From Cycas panzhihuaensis (lineage: Eukaryota > Cycadophyta), in the NCBI GenBank assembly GCA_023213395.1, contig CM041465.1, positions 137,089,741 through 137,153,740 on the forward strand: 64,000 bases of DNA, in the 5' to 3' direction. The notes beneath the pieces were generated by a model that searched no databases, had not been told where the DNA came from, and was given only the letters and a program-made list of their open reading frames with translations. Positions 46,194-57,681 of this stretch are shown piece by piece; the first letter of the stretch is position 1, and every line of letters begins with the position of its first letter. Both the position numbers and the translations under genes were made by a program.

Positions 46194-46379
46194 AGGGATT
46201 GCTAGCCATTGGGCTTCTCATGGCGTAGTGAGATAGTGTGGTTTAAGTTATGCTAGGCCATGGGTATGTCATGGCCGTTTCCATCGCCGGTGGGCTACTA
46301 TTGTAGAAGGTTCGGGGACTTATCAAAACCCCTTCTAATTCTTTACCAAATCAAAAAGAAAAAAAAATCTAATAGATTG

Positions 46380-46716
46380 ATATAATGGTGAAATATGATT
46401 AGATCATAATCTAATAATATATTTATATAAGGACAATTCATATTTAAAGGAAAATTATATCACTTAGTTCTCCTTGTGAGGATAAGATAACTTACCATAT
46501 GGATTATTAATTATTCTTTCTTAATATGAGATCTTGTATATATTTGGAGGTGGTTTTTCTCATTTATAGATTTTTTATATTAAACATAGTGTTACATATG
46601 GTGTTTGTATAATTTACTCTTTTTATTTGTCTTTATTTATTTATTATATAATTAATTAATTATGATTATATACTCACATATATATTTTTATATAAGTCAT
46701 TTAAGAAAATTCAACA
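46380..46716 (+). repeat. right LTR of element X, second part
   Basis: Resumes after the LINE target duplicate and runs collinear with 29505-29861, ending TTCAACA; TATTC (46717-46721) is the right target duplicate. Confidence 0.75.
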
Positions 46717-46935
46717 TATTCCCTGCACTTATAATAAGATACTCAACATCATTGTTGTCGTAATCATTTTACCCAAACTAAGTCTATGATTGAAACAATT
46801 ATTTTTTTCTAATTTCCTATCATGTGATATAAGCAACTAGAATCTATAATTCAGGAAGAACATGAAGTATAAGTTGAAAAAGATGAAATATAAGCTATTG
46901 AAGTAACTTAGTTTAAGATATTAACATTTAGCATT

Positions 46936-47546
46936 TTTTTTTCGATTAGATAAAATGAATTTTTAGTGGGTTTGAAAGAGGATCCCACAACCTATTACAT
47001 CAGGAAATATAGTGCATCTAAGTTTTATATAACCATGACAACCCCACGGTCTAGGCCAGAGAGCTAGATGCCGGGACAAGCCCCACCTGACTAGGCATTA
47101 CGGATCATGTCCTTCTCTATCGAACCATGAGGTCCCTAGGGAAATCAGGTCTTCCACACTTGGCACTGTGTCACTCCCTGTCTCGGTTGCTAGAAAGTCA
47201 CCGGGTTTATTTCCTTCTCTCGTAGTATGCCTTATACTTACGCGCCACCCCTTAATGATTTCTTTGGCATCGTTAAATAAGGGTTGGAATCTCCAATCCG
47301 GGAGAGCCTCGTCTTTCAATGTTTTTACCACAACCTCAGAGTCCCCTCAATTACCAGTCTCTGAATATTTCCTTCCACAGCAAGATCAAGAGCTTTAAGC
47401 ATAGAATGCATCTCAGCATAATGATTTGTCTGGCAATCATAGAAATTCGTGGAGGCCCAAATAGGGGACCCAATGTGGTCCCTACAAATACCTCCTCCCC
47501 CAGCGTCCCCGGGATTCCCTTTTGTTGCCCCATCGAGGAGCCCTGG
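46936..47546 (-). mobile_element. 5'-truncated LINE with perfect 16-bp target duplication
   Basis: A 611-base reverse-strand LINE tail. It is bounded by ATTAACATTTAGCATT at 46920-46935 and 47547-47562, identical at all 16 bases, with a 7-base poly-A (seen as T at 46936-46942). It holds only the C-terminal RNase H and 3' untranslated region. The intact duplication and single visible frameshift suggest it is the youngest insertion in this part of the window. Its 3' untranslated region differs from the LINE at 39337-46365, so it is another family. Confidence 0.85.
47098..47546 (-). pseudogene. RNase H domain of the truncated LINE
   Basis: Reverse frame with NVNPGLLDGATKGNPGDAGG (first Asp in LDGA), HYAEMHSMLKALDLA (Glu), and RLVIEGD after which one G is missing and the frame shifts into SEVVVKTL and DAKEIIKGWRVSIRHTTREG with the late KPGDFLAT motif. 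It matches plant LINE RNase H (RVT_3). The apparent start codons upstream lie outside the element, so this is a fragment without its own start. Confidence 0.8.
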
Positions 47547-47562
47547 ATTAACATTTAGCATT

Positions 47563-50295
47563 AATAAGCATCTTTTCATTGTAATACTTTTTAACATGAC
47601 CCTTTTCATAATAATAATGATAAATAGTATAAGCATGTGAGAGAGAAAATTGACCTAAATGCATTGCATACACTTAATTTATTTTTTATCTTTTGAAATG
47701 TTGCCTTTAATATCATAGATTTTTTATTTTCTTTTTTATAAGTTTATTATACATATATTATAATTCTTCTTTTATAAACTTTTATTATAGTGTTAATGGA
47801 GATTGCATATAATAGGTAATAAGGGTTTTTAATGATGAATGTTGAAGATTAAATGTAATGATCTTACAGATCAATACTTGTAAGGAGTATTCTAGAAGAA
47901 AAAAGGCCCACTTATGTAAAGATAAGCTTATAGGACTAGTTATTTTAAGAACTCACAAAATGAAAAATAGGCCATGTTATTTATTATAAAAGAGAAAATA
48001 AAATAAGGAGATGCTTCCTTGTCCTTGCACTTTATTTTGGTTTGTTTTTTCCTTCTAATTATTGGGATATTTTTTGATTGAATTGATGAGAGAATGAAGT
48101 TTCTCCTTTGGATGGAAATTTTAAACTTTGTGATTATTTTTTTATTAAGAAAATTGAGTTTAAACGTAGTACAAAATTTTTGCCTCCTCTAATTGATAGA
48201 ATTCAAATATGTTACATTAATTCCACTACTATTTCATTGCATCTAATTTACTAATAATCATGGAATCAAAGGAATTTTATAGAATCAATTTCACATTCCT
48301 TACTTAAGGTGGGATATTCCTTAAGGAATATAACTATAATCTATGCATTATTAATAGCTAGAAGTGAAGTTCTAACTTTTGTATAGACATGACTCTTACT
48401 GGAATTGATGGTTTCAAGATACAACACTCTAATCAAAGTTGTTATTTTTGGGTGAAGGAAATAAAGATGACAAACTATCACTCAATTCTATTATTATGCT
48501 AAACCATAAAGATAAGGACATAAAGTTTTCTTTGGAAGGTGTTGGTACTCTATCATCTGAGGTAAAGATCTCCCATGAGGTTACATAAATATATTAGAAC
48601 AACCTTTACTAACCTAGAATTAATATTACTTAGGGTAAATTTAGACCATAATTAACATAGAGGGACCAAGAGAGGGCTAAAATAATATGCCCTTAGAAAG
48701 CTAATATTTGTGATATGCCTCATGTGGTGGTTAGGGTAAGGTCTAAGAAATTTCTAGGAGCCGTGACAAATGAAGAGATATTGCCACAAAATAAATTGCT
48801 TAGATTCCATTTGAAGTGGTTGTAAAGATGAAATAAAGGAGCTACAAATCATTCAAAGCCTCATTACACACCAAGAATCACTACAAAAGTCTAAACACTA
48901 TGCCCACATAAATTAAAAGCCCAAAATTAACTGTAGAATTCTATGTGAACATATCACAAAAATAATAGCGCTAAAGTCTAAATGGTTTTTAAGGATTTAA
49001 TGTATATATTTCCTTCTTAACATTTTTAGAAATTAAATCAAAATTAGTAATATCTTAGAATTTGTACAGCTTTTAATCTACTAGTTGAGGATCGCATGGA
49101 GGACTAGGGGCCAAATGTAAAAAGAGATGAATACCATTTTTCCACTCTTATTCAAAAATTTATACCTAATTGCACATTGTATCTCATAACCTTAATATAT
49201 GGATGTAATTTTTAAATTTGCCCAATTCATTAAACTCCCTATTCAAATGGCTTTGAAATGAGTGGTTACAAGACCACATTGATTTCTAATTTATACAAGA
49301 AAATCAACTCTAAAGTCAAACTAATTTTTTTGTAAGAAATATATTTAAAGCAAAAATATTAAAATTTAATGCCATCTTGGGCATGAAAGGCCAAAATTAG
49401 TGAGTTTAATATTATCACCCTTCACGGTGACTGGTGTTTGAAGTAAAGTCGTATAAAATACTAAAACTTAAGTAAAAAATGCTAAGTTAAATGTTTTCTA
49501 GTACCTTGCTAGGTGATTGATAACTTATTAAATGATGTTGTTGAATGTTGAGACATGTAAGTCCTTAAAAAGATATTATAGTAAATTAGTTAAATGTTAA
49601 TGCAAAAATATATAACAAAATGAGGAAAATTAATATCAAGTAGGAGTTATATAAAGATAACTAAAGAAACAATTAATGAGTGAAGGGCATGGTTATGATA
49701 ATGATAATAACAACAAATAATAGAAAGGAATAACAAAAGATAAATATCTTTTATATATTTCCTTTTTTATTTGAGTATGGTTATCTGGTTAGACACTTTT
49801 TTTGGCTATAAGAACCTTCCTTGGATGCGGAGTATGATGTGTGGGAGTGTGTTGAATGAAATTATGCTATGTAATAACTTAAGAGCTAAGAATACCTAAG
49901 GGCTATTGTGTTAAATGATTTGTAGAAAAATAATATCTTAATGTATTGGCTTTATAGCACCTAAGGTAAAAATAAAATTATTATGCTTGTACCGTTGTTA
50001 TAACTCTTATTATTAGGACCACATGTGAGAGTCATGTGATTGTACCCTATTTGGTAGGATAATTAACTCATTACGAGAGCCTTGTTAAAGGCTTGATGTC
50101 TTGAAATATTTTTAGAATATATGAAACTTGATGAAATAAGCCTTCTCATGAAGATTATGATTGGCTTGGTGTGGAGTCATAGTAGAAATAAGGAAGTGGA
50201 AAAGAGCATAAGTTTGGTTAGTTAGGTAGTTTGAGATGCCATTAATATTTGTGTTTTGATACCACACAGTTATTATACAGGATAACCCACATATC
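47563..50295. other. AT-rich stretch, no gene recognised
   Basis: 2.7 kb of AT-rich DNA with stops in all frames. A segment near 48650-48830 has somewhat more balanced composition, with a possible frame LLRFHLKWL, but I cannot assign it. No LTR ends, tandem repeats or RNA genes seen. It is the target sequence on the left of gypsy V. Confidence 0.45.
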
Positions 50296-50687
50296 TGGAA
50301 GGGTTCCATGGGTAATTTACACTAATTTGATACAAAGAGAATAAGAAAGATATGAAATATGCAACCAATAGATTTCTGTTATTGATTTGTTTACCAAAAA
50401 TTATCAAAAGGGACACTTGAAAGGATACCAAAAGATCACCAATTCATATAATAGTACATCATTACAAATAAACTCTAAATATAACCTTACTATATAAATA
50501 TTGGGCTTTAAATAGGCAAGAATGGCCCTTTCTCATAGAATTATATCGGTAGGAAGAACGACCCTTATTCCTATTGGAGGACATAAGTAGCCCGTGTACA
50601 TAAGTTCATAGGAAGCTCTAATCATCATGCACCTTGGTCACATGAATTAATAACCCAATTTCACTAGTGGTAGGTGATTATATAATA
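50296..50687 (-). repeat. 3' LTR of gypsy V
   Basis: 392 bases on the reverse strand, start TATTATATAATCACC and end CCCTTCCA. Start and end resemble the gypsy W LTR (TGTTATATAACCACTTATAACTAG; AGAACCATTCCA) and the length is nearly equal (393/385). The adjoining reverse-strand purine tract AAGAGGGGGGGACC (50688-50701 region) marks the 3' side. Confidence 0.75.
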
Positions 50688-51323
50688 GGTCCCCCCCTCT
50701 TAGATGTTGAGTCCTTGAAGCTTATAAGATGAGGGTACTACTTAAAAAAATCATTGGACTCTCATGTTGCTTCCTCTAAATCACATTCAGGCCATTACAC
50801 AAACTTCTTAGAGATGGTTTGGTTTCAAAGGTGGCATTGATGGTTGGCAATGATACAGTTAGGGGGAACTATGAGTAGTTGCTTATCATTGAGGATGGGA
50901 AGGGTGATTTAGGGGATAATATTCTTTCCAAGGCTTTTTCGAAGGCAAGAGGCATGGAATACATTGTGGATCTTTATATTTAATGAGTGTTCAAGTGCAT
51001 AGACAACTTAACCAATCCTTTTATAGAAATTCACATGGAACATAATAACATAGGCTTAGCTTATGGCCTTTGTGGAACTCGAGAGATTGATATTTATATC
51101 ATTGGAGATACAAGAATGCTAAGTCATCAATGGAGAAATAGCGATCAGAACATGGGTAGACAACAAGTTGCTTTATACAATTCTAGGCATTCACTAAGTT
51201 TTGTTTAAGATTGTATAGGATTTAGTCCATCTCTTGGAGTTTTTACTAGACAAAAGCAATTCTAAGGTTAATGGCTAGAGTGTTGTGGGGCACTAGATGG
51301 TACCCATAAAGAGCCATGAATAA
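50688..51323 (-). pseudogene. gypsy V integrase C-terminus and chromodomain-like tail
   Basis: Reverse frames from 51323: MALYGYHLVPHNTLAINL continues the integrase from 57682, then KYQSLEFHKGHKLSLCYYVP and IKIHNVFHASCLRK, the conserved end of gypsy integrase, then a tail (NHQCHL, TISKKFV, W..DLEEAT) with the spacing of a chromodomain. Several frameshifts and stops. Chromodomains steer integration to certain chromatin. Homologous segments in gypsy W are NHKLSSQYYGPYKLI and TKIHNVFHVSYLKK. Confidence 0.75.
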
Positions 51324-51716
51324 TGTTATATAACCACTTATAACTAGAAAAACATGGATATTTATATATATGACCAAGATAGGTGAAGGTTAATATCAAT
51401 TACTAAAATGTGTGCATGGGTAATATAGGTCCACCAATAGAATTAAAGGTTAATTGCCCTACAAATAGAATTCCATGAGAAGTGGCCACTTTTTCCTACT
51501 TAAGGCTATATGTTTGTAAAGGAAAGGTTATGCCTTAAGATTATTTTAATATTATACATTTATATAACTTTAGTTTTCCTTTTGGTATACTTGTAAATGT
51601 TCATTCTTGTAATCATTTGTGCTTAAGCAATAAATTGAGACTTTTGCTTCATATTTTTCTCTCTCTTATTAAATATTAGTACAAATTATTGGTTGTAACC
51701 ATTACAAGTGGTGCCA
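51324..51716 (+). repeat. 5' LTR of gypsy W
   Basis: TGTTATATAACCAC to ACCATTACA. Followed by AGTGGTGCCAATGTTATG; the primer site TGGTGCCAAT differs from initiator Met tRNA. Matches 57297-57681 throughout (AAAAACATGGATAT, GCAATAAAT near the polyadenylation region). Confidence 0.85.
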
Positions 51717-53240
51717 ATGTTATGTTTATGGATCTATTTGAAGCAACAAGGCATGGTCAAGAAGAAACAAATTAATAAGTATAGCATAAAAGTGAAAATT
51801 TTTTCTCCCATGGTGAAGTCTTTTAGACCCTCTATTCATTTATACTTTTTGTTTTGTAATTATATTCTATAATAATTTTGTAAGTCCTATACATTAGTTG
51901 TAAGTGAGTAATAAACCCTTCCTTCCTTTTCCTTAGAGGTTAGGTAGAGACAATGTCTTGGGGTTTATAAACATCATAGGGAACTATCATTCTTGGCCTA
52001 ACATAAGTAGGTATACACCCATATATGAAGCAAAGTAGATTACACTGCTTACATAGGCCTTGAATAGTACCTACCTATAAAAATAAGCCTCTACATACCT
52101 TTAAGTATATCATAGAAACCTTTTAGGTTCCCCTTCCTTACCTAGCAATAGGTAAATTATCAACTGCGTATTGTCTATAGTGCACTAGTTAGTGGTTAGC
52201 ATCGAAACATTACCATTTTCAAACACCTTTGCACTACTCTTGTGACTATAGAAATAAATATTCTTTTATAGTTAATACCCTGAGATATTAGGTTGAGTGT
52301 TAGAACTGATAAATATGTTTATCAAAGGGCCCATAGACTAGGTAAACCTGTGCTAAAGTCTAGTAGAATGCCAAGTGCATACAATTGTTGAGACTATTAT
52401 GCTTCCTCAATATTGTTGTATTACCAAAATTGCTATACTTCTATGATATGACTATATCACTAAAATTACTAGGAAAATATAAATCTACCTCAATAAATTC
52501 TCTACCATTAGTAACATAACAATGTAAGACTACATTAACAACATAATAACTTAATAGCTTAATGCTAACTTATAGTAGAAGGTAAGGTATTTGCTTATAA
52601 TACAACATAAATCATAACACCAAAGAATTTATAGGCTTCTCTTAACCAAACCTTCAGGTCTTCTACCTATCTAAATATTTAGTTCAAAGTCCATTGTCTA
52701 AAAGAAAGGGGAAAAAATACATAAAGAGCCTTCGTAGGGTCACATTTAGAAATATTTCTTTGTTTTAGATAAAACCTACACCATTAGACTTAGTGTAAAA
52801 ATTCTGAAAACAAAAAGAAAAAAATATCCATAATTCTAAATTAACCTTAGCTATTTATCCATATTATTTCGATTAATGTGTCATGCTGATCATTTTACAC
52901 TAGGTTAATTTTAATCAATTTTTTGGGTTAAGAGTATATAGGTACCCCATGGATCCCACATCCCAAATTCTCCATTTAGAACTCACATACCTTATTTCGA
53001 TGAGCTTTTTGTGTTTATTCTATTATACTTGTTAAATTTACTACACATTTTTGGTCCAACAAGTTATATACACCCCACCTCACTCCCTTCCTCTCTACAT
53101 TGCTTCTTAATTCTTTAGGGCCCATTCTTTCTATCTTGTCATCAATTCGCTTATCTTGTTATGTCTTTCTAATCCTTTATCAAAATCCTTTCTCCTTTAA
53201 TAATACGTATTTATCCCCATGATAGCTCCAATTTAGGTAG
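51717..53240 (+). other. leader of gypsy W
   Basis: 1.5 kb without an open frame. The part at about 51955-52372 is collinear with 3958-4318 in the leader of copia B, including a TAGTTAGTGGTTAGCA word (near 52186) like a tRNA A box. The rest is AT-rich and unremarkable. Confidence 0.5.
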
Positions 53241-54680
53241 ATCATATATTAACATTGGAAACCCAATTCATTAGTATACAAGATACCTAGAAAGGTGGCA
53301 TGGTTAAGATGATAATGGATATGGCAAACTTTGTCACCTAAATAGACTTTACAAGGATGATGAAGGAAATAACAAATTTGAATGCTCAAATGTCCAACTT
53401 CACTTTCACATCTAACTCCACTGCCAATTCACATGGTGATACTCCTTTGCCTTGTTAATAGATTCCTCCTCCCCCACCATCTGCAAATAATCATTTAACC
53501 ACAATTTTAACATACTAATCTTTGATATAGTCCTTAATAAAAAATCCACACATAGTTAGAATTGCAAGTTAGATTGTTACTTTTCTCTTAATCCTATGTC
53601 TTAAGTTGAGTAATTGATGTTTGCATCCATCCTTATGTAGGGTAAGGCATATCATTGGTTCTAGTGATGGAAATGTGAATACCCAATCAATCATATATGG
53701 GATTAATTTTATAAGAGTTTCTTTGAACAATATGAGGGGACTTGGAATCAATCCTTCTTTAATCAACCCACTTGGCTAAAGTAGAAAACATCTATGGAAG
53801 TTTATACTAATGAGTTTTAGGCTATTTAAAATAGAGTCAACCAACCCTTATGCAAAGAAATATACTCCAGGTCATAGTAGAATTTGTAAAGTAGAACACA
53901 TGGTGTGCAACATTGGCCCTATAATATCTTTTGAGGAAGATTCTAACTCCTATAATTAACTTGAAGAAGAACAACCTTTGGAAGCTCCCCCCCCCCACCC
54001 TAAAACTAAAGTATCCTTATCTACTATTACCTCTACCTCTTGCTTGGAAGCACTCTAAGGTAAAGGCACTTTAAGGAAGACCTCTATCACCATTTTGATC
54101 AATAGTGATGCATTGCTAAACTTCATCGATATCTCATTACCTAAATAACTTAATTTGTACATAATGGTAAAAACTAGTATCATCTATTCCTTGCTTGGCT
54201 ATCACACACTCCATTATGTTGGTACTATAAAAAACTTACACATCCACATTGGTAAATACTATCCTTGGAGTCTAATGGCTTCAAAACTTGGGCACATATA
54301 TCACTAACGATTGCCCTAATAACCCTTTCTTTTTATTTAAAGACCAATTTGGCCAAACTCACAAACTACATGGTCTCCAATTACCCTCATAACAAGCTCA
54401 TTTTGCCTAAATAAATAAGCAAGAAATTAAACAATAGTCCAAGATATATAGTATATCTCAATAACATTTTGTCCCAAATAAATACTCACTTAGATAACCA
54501 AAACATCCTCACTAAATATTACGTAGTTTTTGTCCCTATTTATAGCAATACCCCCTAGATAATAAATTTCATCATATCATTGAACTCCAAAACCTGCACA
54601 ACCCTATTAACTTACACCCTCATTGAAATTTATATTTTCAAAAAAAAAAATCAAACATATTACTAATGAACTTATGCATA
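53241..54680 (+). pseudogene. gypsy W gag and protease
   Basis: Gag-like segments in shifting frames: LETQFISIQDT, NLNAQMSNFTFTSNSTANS (coiled N-terminus), then YEGTWNQSFFNQPTWLK near 53730, the conserved Gag core. No zinc knuckle was found. The protease site near 54095 reads ILINSDALLNFID where the family has LIDSGATHNFID, so the catalytic Asp is Asn and the copy could not process its polyprotein. Stops are frequent. Confidence 0.7.
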
Positions 54681-55860
54681 TGGGATAATACAACCTAGAA
54701 AGAGCCTTTACCTAACCCCCATTATCCTCATATAGAAAATAGATGGCTCTTTTTAACTTTGTATTGATTATCATGAACTTAACAAGCTTACTATAAAAAA
54801 TAAAAATTTAACCCCACTAATTGATGATATGTTGGATGAAATTAATAGGGCAAATAATTTCTCGAAATTAGATCTATAATCAAGATATTATCAAATTCTC
54901 ATTGCTCCTAAGGATAAACATAAGACAACCTTCTAAATACATCATGGCCATTTTGAATTCTAGGTCACGCTATTTAGCCTATGTAATGCTTCAACTACAT
55001 TTCAAGCCTTAATGAATAAGACATTTACTTGATACCTTTTAAAATTTATTATTATCTTCTTTGATGATATATTCATGTATAGCCCTAATATGTTTTTACA
55101 TCTCTAACATTTAGAAATTACTCTTTAGATGCTCACTAAAATCAATTTTATGCTAAAATATCTAAGTGTGAATTTGGGAAAACTAAACTATAATGCTTGG
55201 GCTATATCATTTGCTTAGAGGGTATCCACATCAATCTTGATAAAATTTTAGTCATCAAAATTTGGCCCACCTCAAAAAATCTCATATAATTATGTGCTTT
55301 TCTTGGGCTAATGGGATTCTATCACCAATTAGTCAAAAACTATACTTCCATCACAACCCCCTTAACTAATATGCTTTGTAAAGACACCTTTCAATGGTTA
55401 CTAGGTACTAATGATGCCTTTAATCATCTAAAGATGCTTATATTGGCCACTCTAGTCCTTGCTACTCCCAACTTTTCTTAAATATTTCAACTTGAATGTG
55501 ATACTTCAGGAGTTAGATTATGAGTTATCCTCATGTAGGACTCCTATCTAATTATGTTTAAAAGCCAAAAATTCAAAGATCATGCGTGTTAGCTATTAAC
55601 CTACTAAAAAGAAATTAAGTCTATTTTACACACTACATACAACTGTCATCAATATCTGCTTGGGTCTAAATTTACCATTCTAATAGACCATCAAAGCCTC
55701 TATCGTCTCTTAGACCAACCTATTCATTGCTTACAAGTATTTAATTTCATAATTTTTTATAAAAAAGAAAAGGATAATATTTTTATAGATGCCCTCTCTT
55801 GCTTACTACCTAAATCCATAATCCAGGCCATCTCCATACTCCCACCCTTATGGTTACAAG
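54681..55860 (+). pseudogene. gypsy W reverse transcriptase and RNase H
   Basis: [56 protein letters not shown] and catalytic IIFFDDIFMYSP near 55060, still FFDD. Then FLGLMGFYHQ-type segment near 55300. RNase H: ECDTSGVRL, HTTYNCHQYLLGSKFTILID and DHQSLYRLLDQP, with DALSCLLP near the end. Stops cluster at Gln and Trp codons. The overall match to plant gypsy RT is clear. Confidence 0.85.
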
Positions 55861-57296
55861 AATTGGCATATGATAACCAAGCCTAACCTAATTGTGCCCT
55901 TTGGACAAACAAAGTCAAAGCCCGTTAGGATTAGACCTTACATAATAACCATCTCCTCTAACAAAATTGTATCTATATTTATCCAACATCCTCCTTCACC
56001 CCTTATATCTTATCAAAATATCATGCTAACCCCTTACGAGGTCATTTGAGGTCTGACAAAACCTATCGTTGTACTCAATCAGATTTTTATTAGGTGTATA
56101 TAATGTCATCTCTCCTCACCTCTATATCAGAATGTGATACTTACCAATGTAACAAGGTAGGCACCAAGGCCCAAATAGAACTTCTCTAGAAACTTCATAT
56201 TCCTTAAGGAAAATGGTAGGACATAGCCCTGGACTTCATTATTGGCATTTCATCATTTGTTGGGTTTAATTCTATTTATGTAATCATTGATTGATTAACT
56301 AAATATGCATATTTCCTACTAGTGCATGCAACCTAGAAAGCTCCCTACCTAGCTAACTTATACAACTAATCTATCTTATACCTTCATAGATTTCTATCTA
56401 TAATAGTATTTGATGGAGACCCTCAATTCACTAGTTTATTTTGGTGACGAATCTTCTATACATTAGGAACTTCCTTTAATATACATTCCTCATATTGTTA
56501 ATAAACAAACAATTACTCCAAAGTTCTTAATAAAACCTTGGAAATATACTTACTATGCTTTGCCCTAGAACATACAAATAAGTGGACCTCTTGGTTAGCT
56601 TTAGTGGAATATTGGTATAATTCATCCCACCACTCCGCTATTGGTATGCCCTGCTTTATGGTCCTCTATAGCTACCTATCACCATCTCCCTACACATTGG
56701 CCACTAACCTTTGAACTACCATGGTTCAACAAAAATTATAAAACATGGATCAAGTCTCCCACACTCTTAAATAAAACCTAGTCTTTGCTCGAAATCACAT
56801 GAAGTAGTTAGTTAATTACCGCCATTCTGATCAATTATTTTCTATTAGTGACTTAGTCTTTGTTTGCCTCCAGGCTTATAAGCAAGAATCCCTCTATAAT
56901 AATAAAAACCATAAGCTTAGTTCTCAATATTATGGTCCTTATAAGCTTATTCAATGCTTTGGTGAAGTTCCCTATTCCCTCGAACTTCTCTGTGATACCA
57001 AAATCCATAATGTCTTCCATGTTTCCTATCTTAAAAAGTACTTCAGAAAGATCATTATCCCTTAAACTACTCTCTCAATTCTTAATGAGGAATAACTCCT
57101 CATAGTTCCTCTAGAATACATATTAAATAGTTGGCAATACCATCTCTAAAATAAGACTATCTCTGAGTATCTGATGTAATGGGCTATCTATGAACGCGAA
57201 GAGTCAATGTAAGAATTAACTAAATTTGTCAAACATTGTCCACATCTTCAATACTTTAGAGACTCAATATCTCAAGGGAGATGACTTATTATATAA
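55861..57296 (+). pseudogene. gypsy W integrase with chromodomain-like tail
   Basis: HHCC zinc region (RGHLRSDKTYRCTQSDFYY; CDTYQCNK with one Cys changed), LDFIIGISSF (first Asp), VFDGDPQFTSLFW (second Asp), and NKTLEIYLLCFALEHTNKWT after the position of the catalytic Glu, which reads Lys. C-terminal IKIHNVFHVSYLKK-like segment near 57010. The open frame 56860-57105 is spurious. The tail at 57110-57250 (SWQYHL, TISEYLM.WAIYEREESM.E) fits a chromodomain. Then CPHLQYFRDSISQGR and the purine tract. Confidence 0.8.
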
Positions 57297-57681
57297 TTGC
57301 TTATAGTTAGAAAAACATGGATATCTATACATATGACCAAGATGGGTGAAGGTTAATGTTAACTATTAAAATGTGTGTATGGGTCACATAGGTCCATCAA
57401 TAGAATTAAAGGTTGATGGCCCTACCAATAAGATTCCATGGAGAGAAACCACATTTGCCTATCTAATGCTAGATATTTATAAAGGTAAAGTTATGTCTAA
57501 ATATTATTATGATATCATACCTTATTATGACCTTAATTTTCCTTTGAATATACTTATAAGTATTCATTCCTGTAATCATTGGTTCTTAAGCAATAAATCA
57601 AGCCTTTTGTTATATATTTGTATCTCTCTTGTACTCTCTCCTGCTAAATATTCGCATAAATTATTTCTTAGAACCATTCCA
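57297..57681 (+). repeat. 3' LTR of gypsy W
   Basis: TATTATATAATTGC to ACCATTCCA, 385 bases, matched to the 5' copy. It ends one base before the right target duplicate. Confidence 0.85.

Larger units (their letters stand above)
39337..46365 (+). mobile_element. L1-type LINE, apparently full length, with RNase H
   Basis: A 7.0-kb non-LTR element. Target duplicates AATCTAATATATTG (39323-39336) and AATCTAATAGATTG (46366-46379) differ at one base; the 3' end is A-rich (TCAAAAAGAAAAAAAA). It has a GC-richer 5' untranslated region of about 620 bases, ORF1 (39957-41279) and ORF2 (41368-about 46190) with endonuclease, RT, a C-terminal Cys region and RNase H. The site is inside the right LTR of element X. 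An unrelated 0.65-kb insertion splits its RT domain (about 43592-44258). Inactivated by many stops. Confidence 0.85.
29413..46716 (+). mobile_element. element X, mostly non-coding LTR element with nested insertions
   Basis: Left LTR 29413-29861 and right LTR 39233-39336 plus 46380-46716 (split by the LINE) are collinear over about 445 bases. A degenerate target duplication flanks them (TATTA 29408-29412, TATTC 46717-46721). The left LTR is followed by a primer site TGGTATTAGAG; a purine tract ATGGGGAG precedes the right LTR. Removing copia D and the LINE leaves about 4 kb, with no Gag, protease, RT or integrase that I can recognise. It looks like a non-autonomous large LTR element, or an autonomous one whose coding part is lost. 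Confidence 0.75.
51324..57681 (+). mobile_element. gypsy W, Ty3/gypsy chromovirus-like element inserted in gypsy V
   Basis: LTRs of 393 and 385 bases (51324-51716, 57297-57681), flanked by AATAA (51319-51323) and AATAG (57682-57686). Forward-strand gag, protease, RT, RNase H, integrase and a chromodomain-like tail, then purine tract TCAAGGGAGATGA. The insertion splits gypsy V's integrase. Both elements are clearly the same family, in opposite orientation. Dead by many stops. Confidence 0.85.

Noticed and set aside
48650-48850. Possible coding fragment (LLRFHLKWL)
   Set aside because: Too short and without a recognisable motif.
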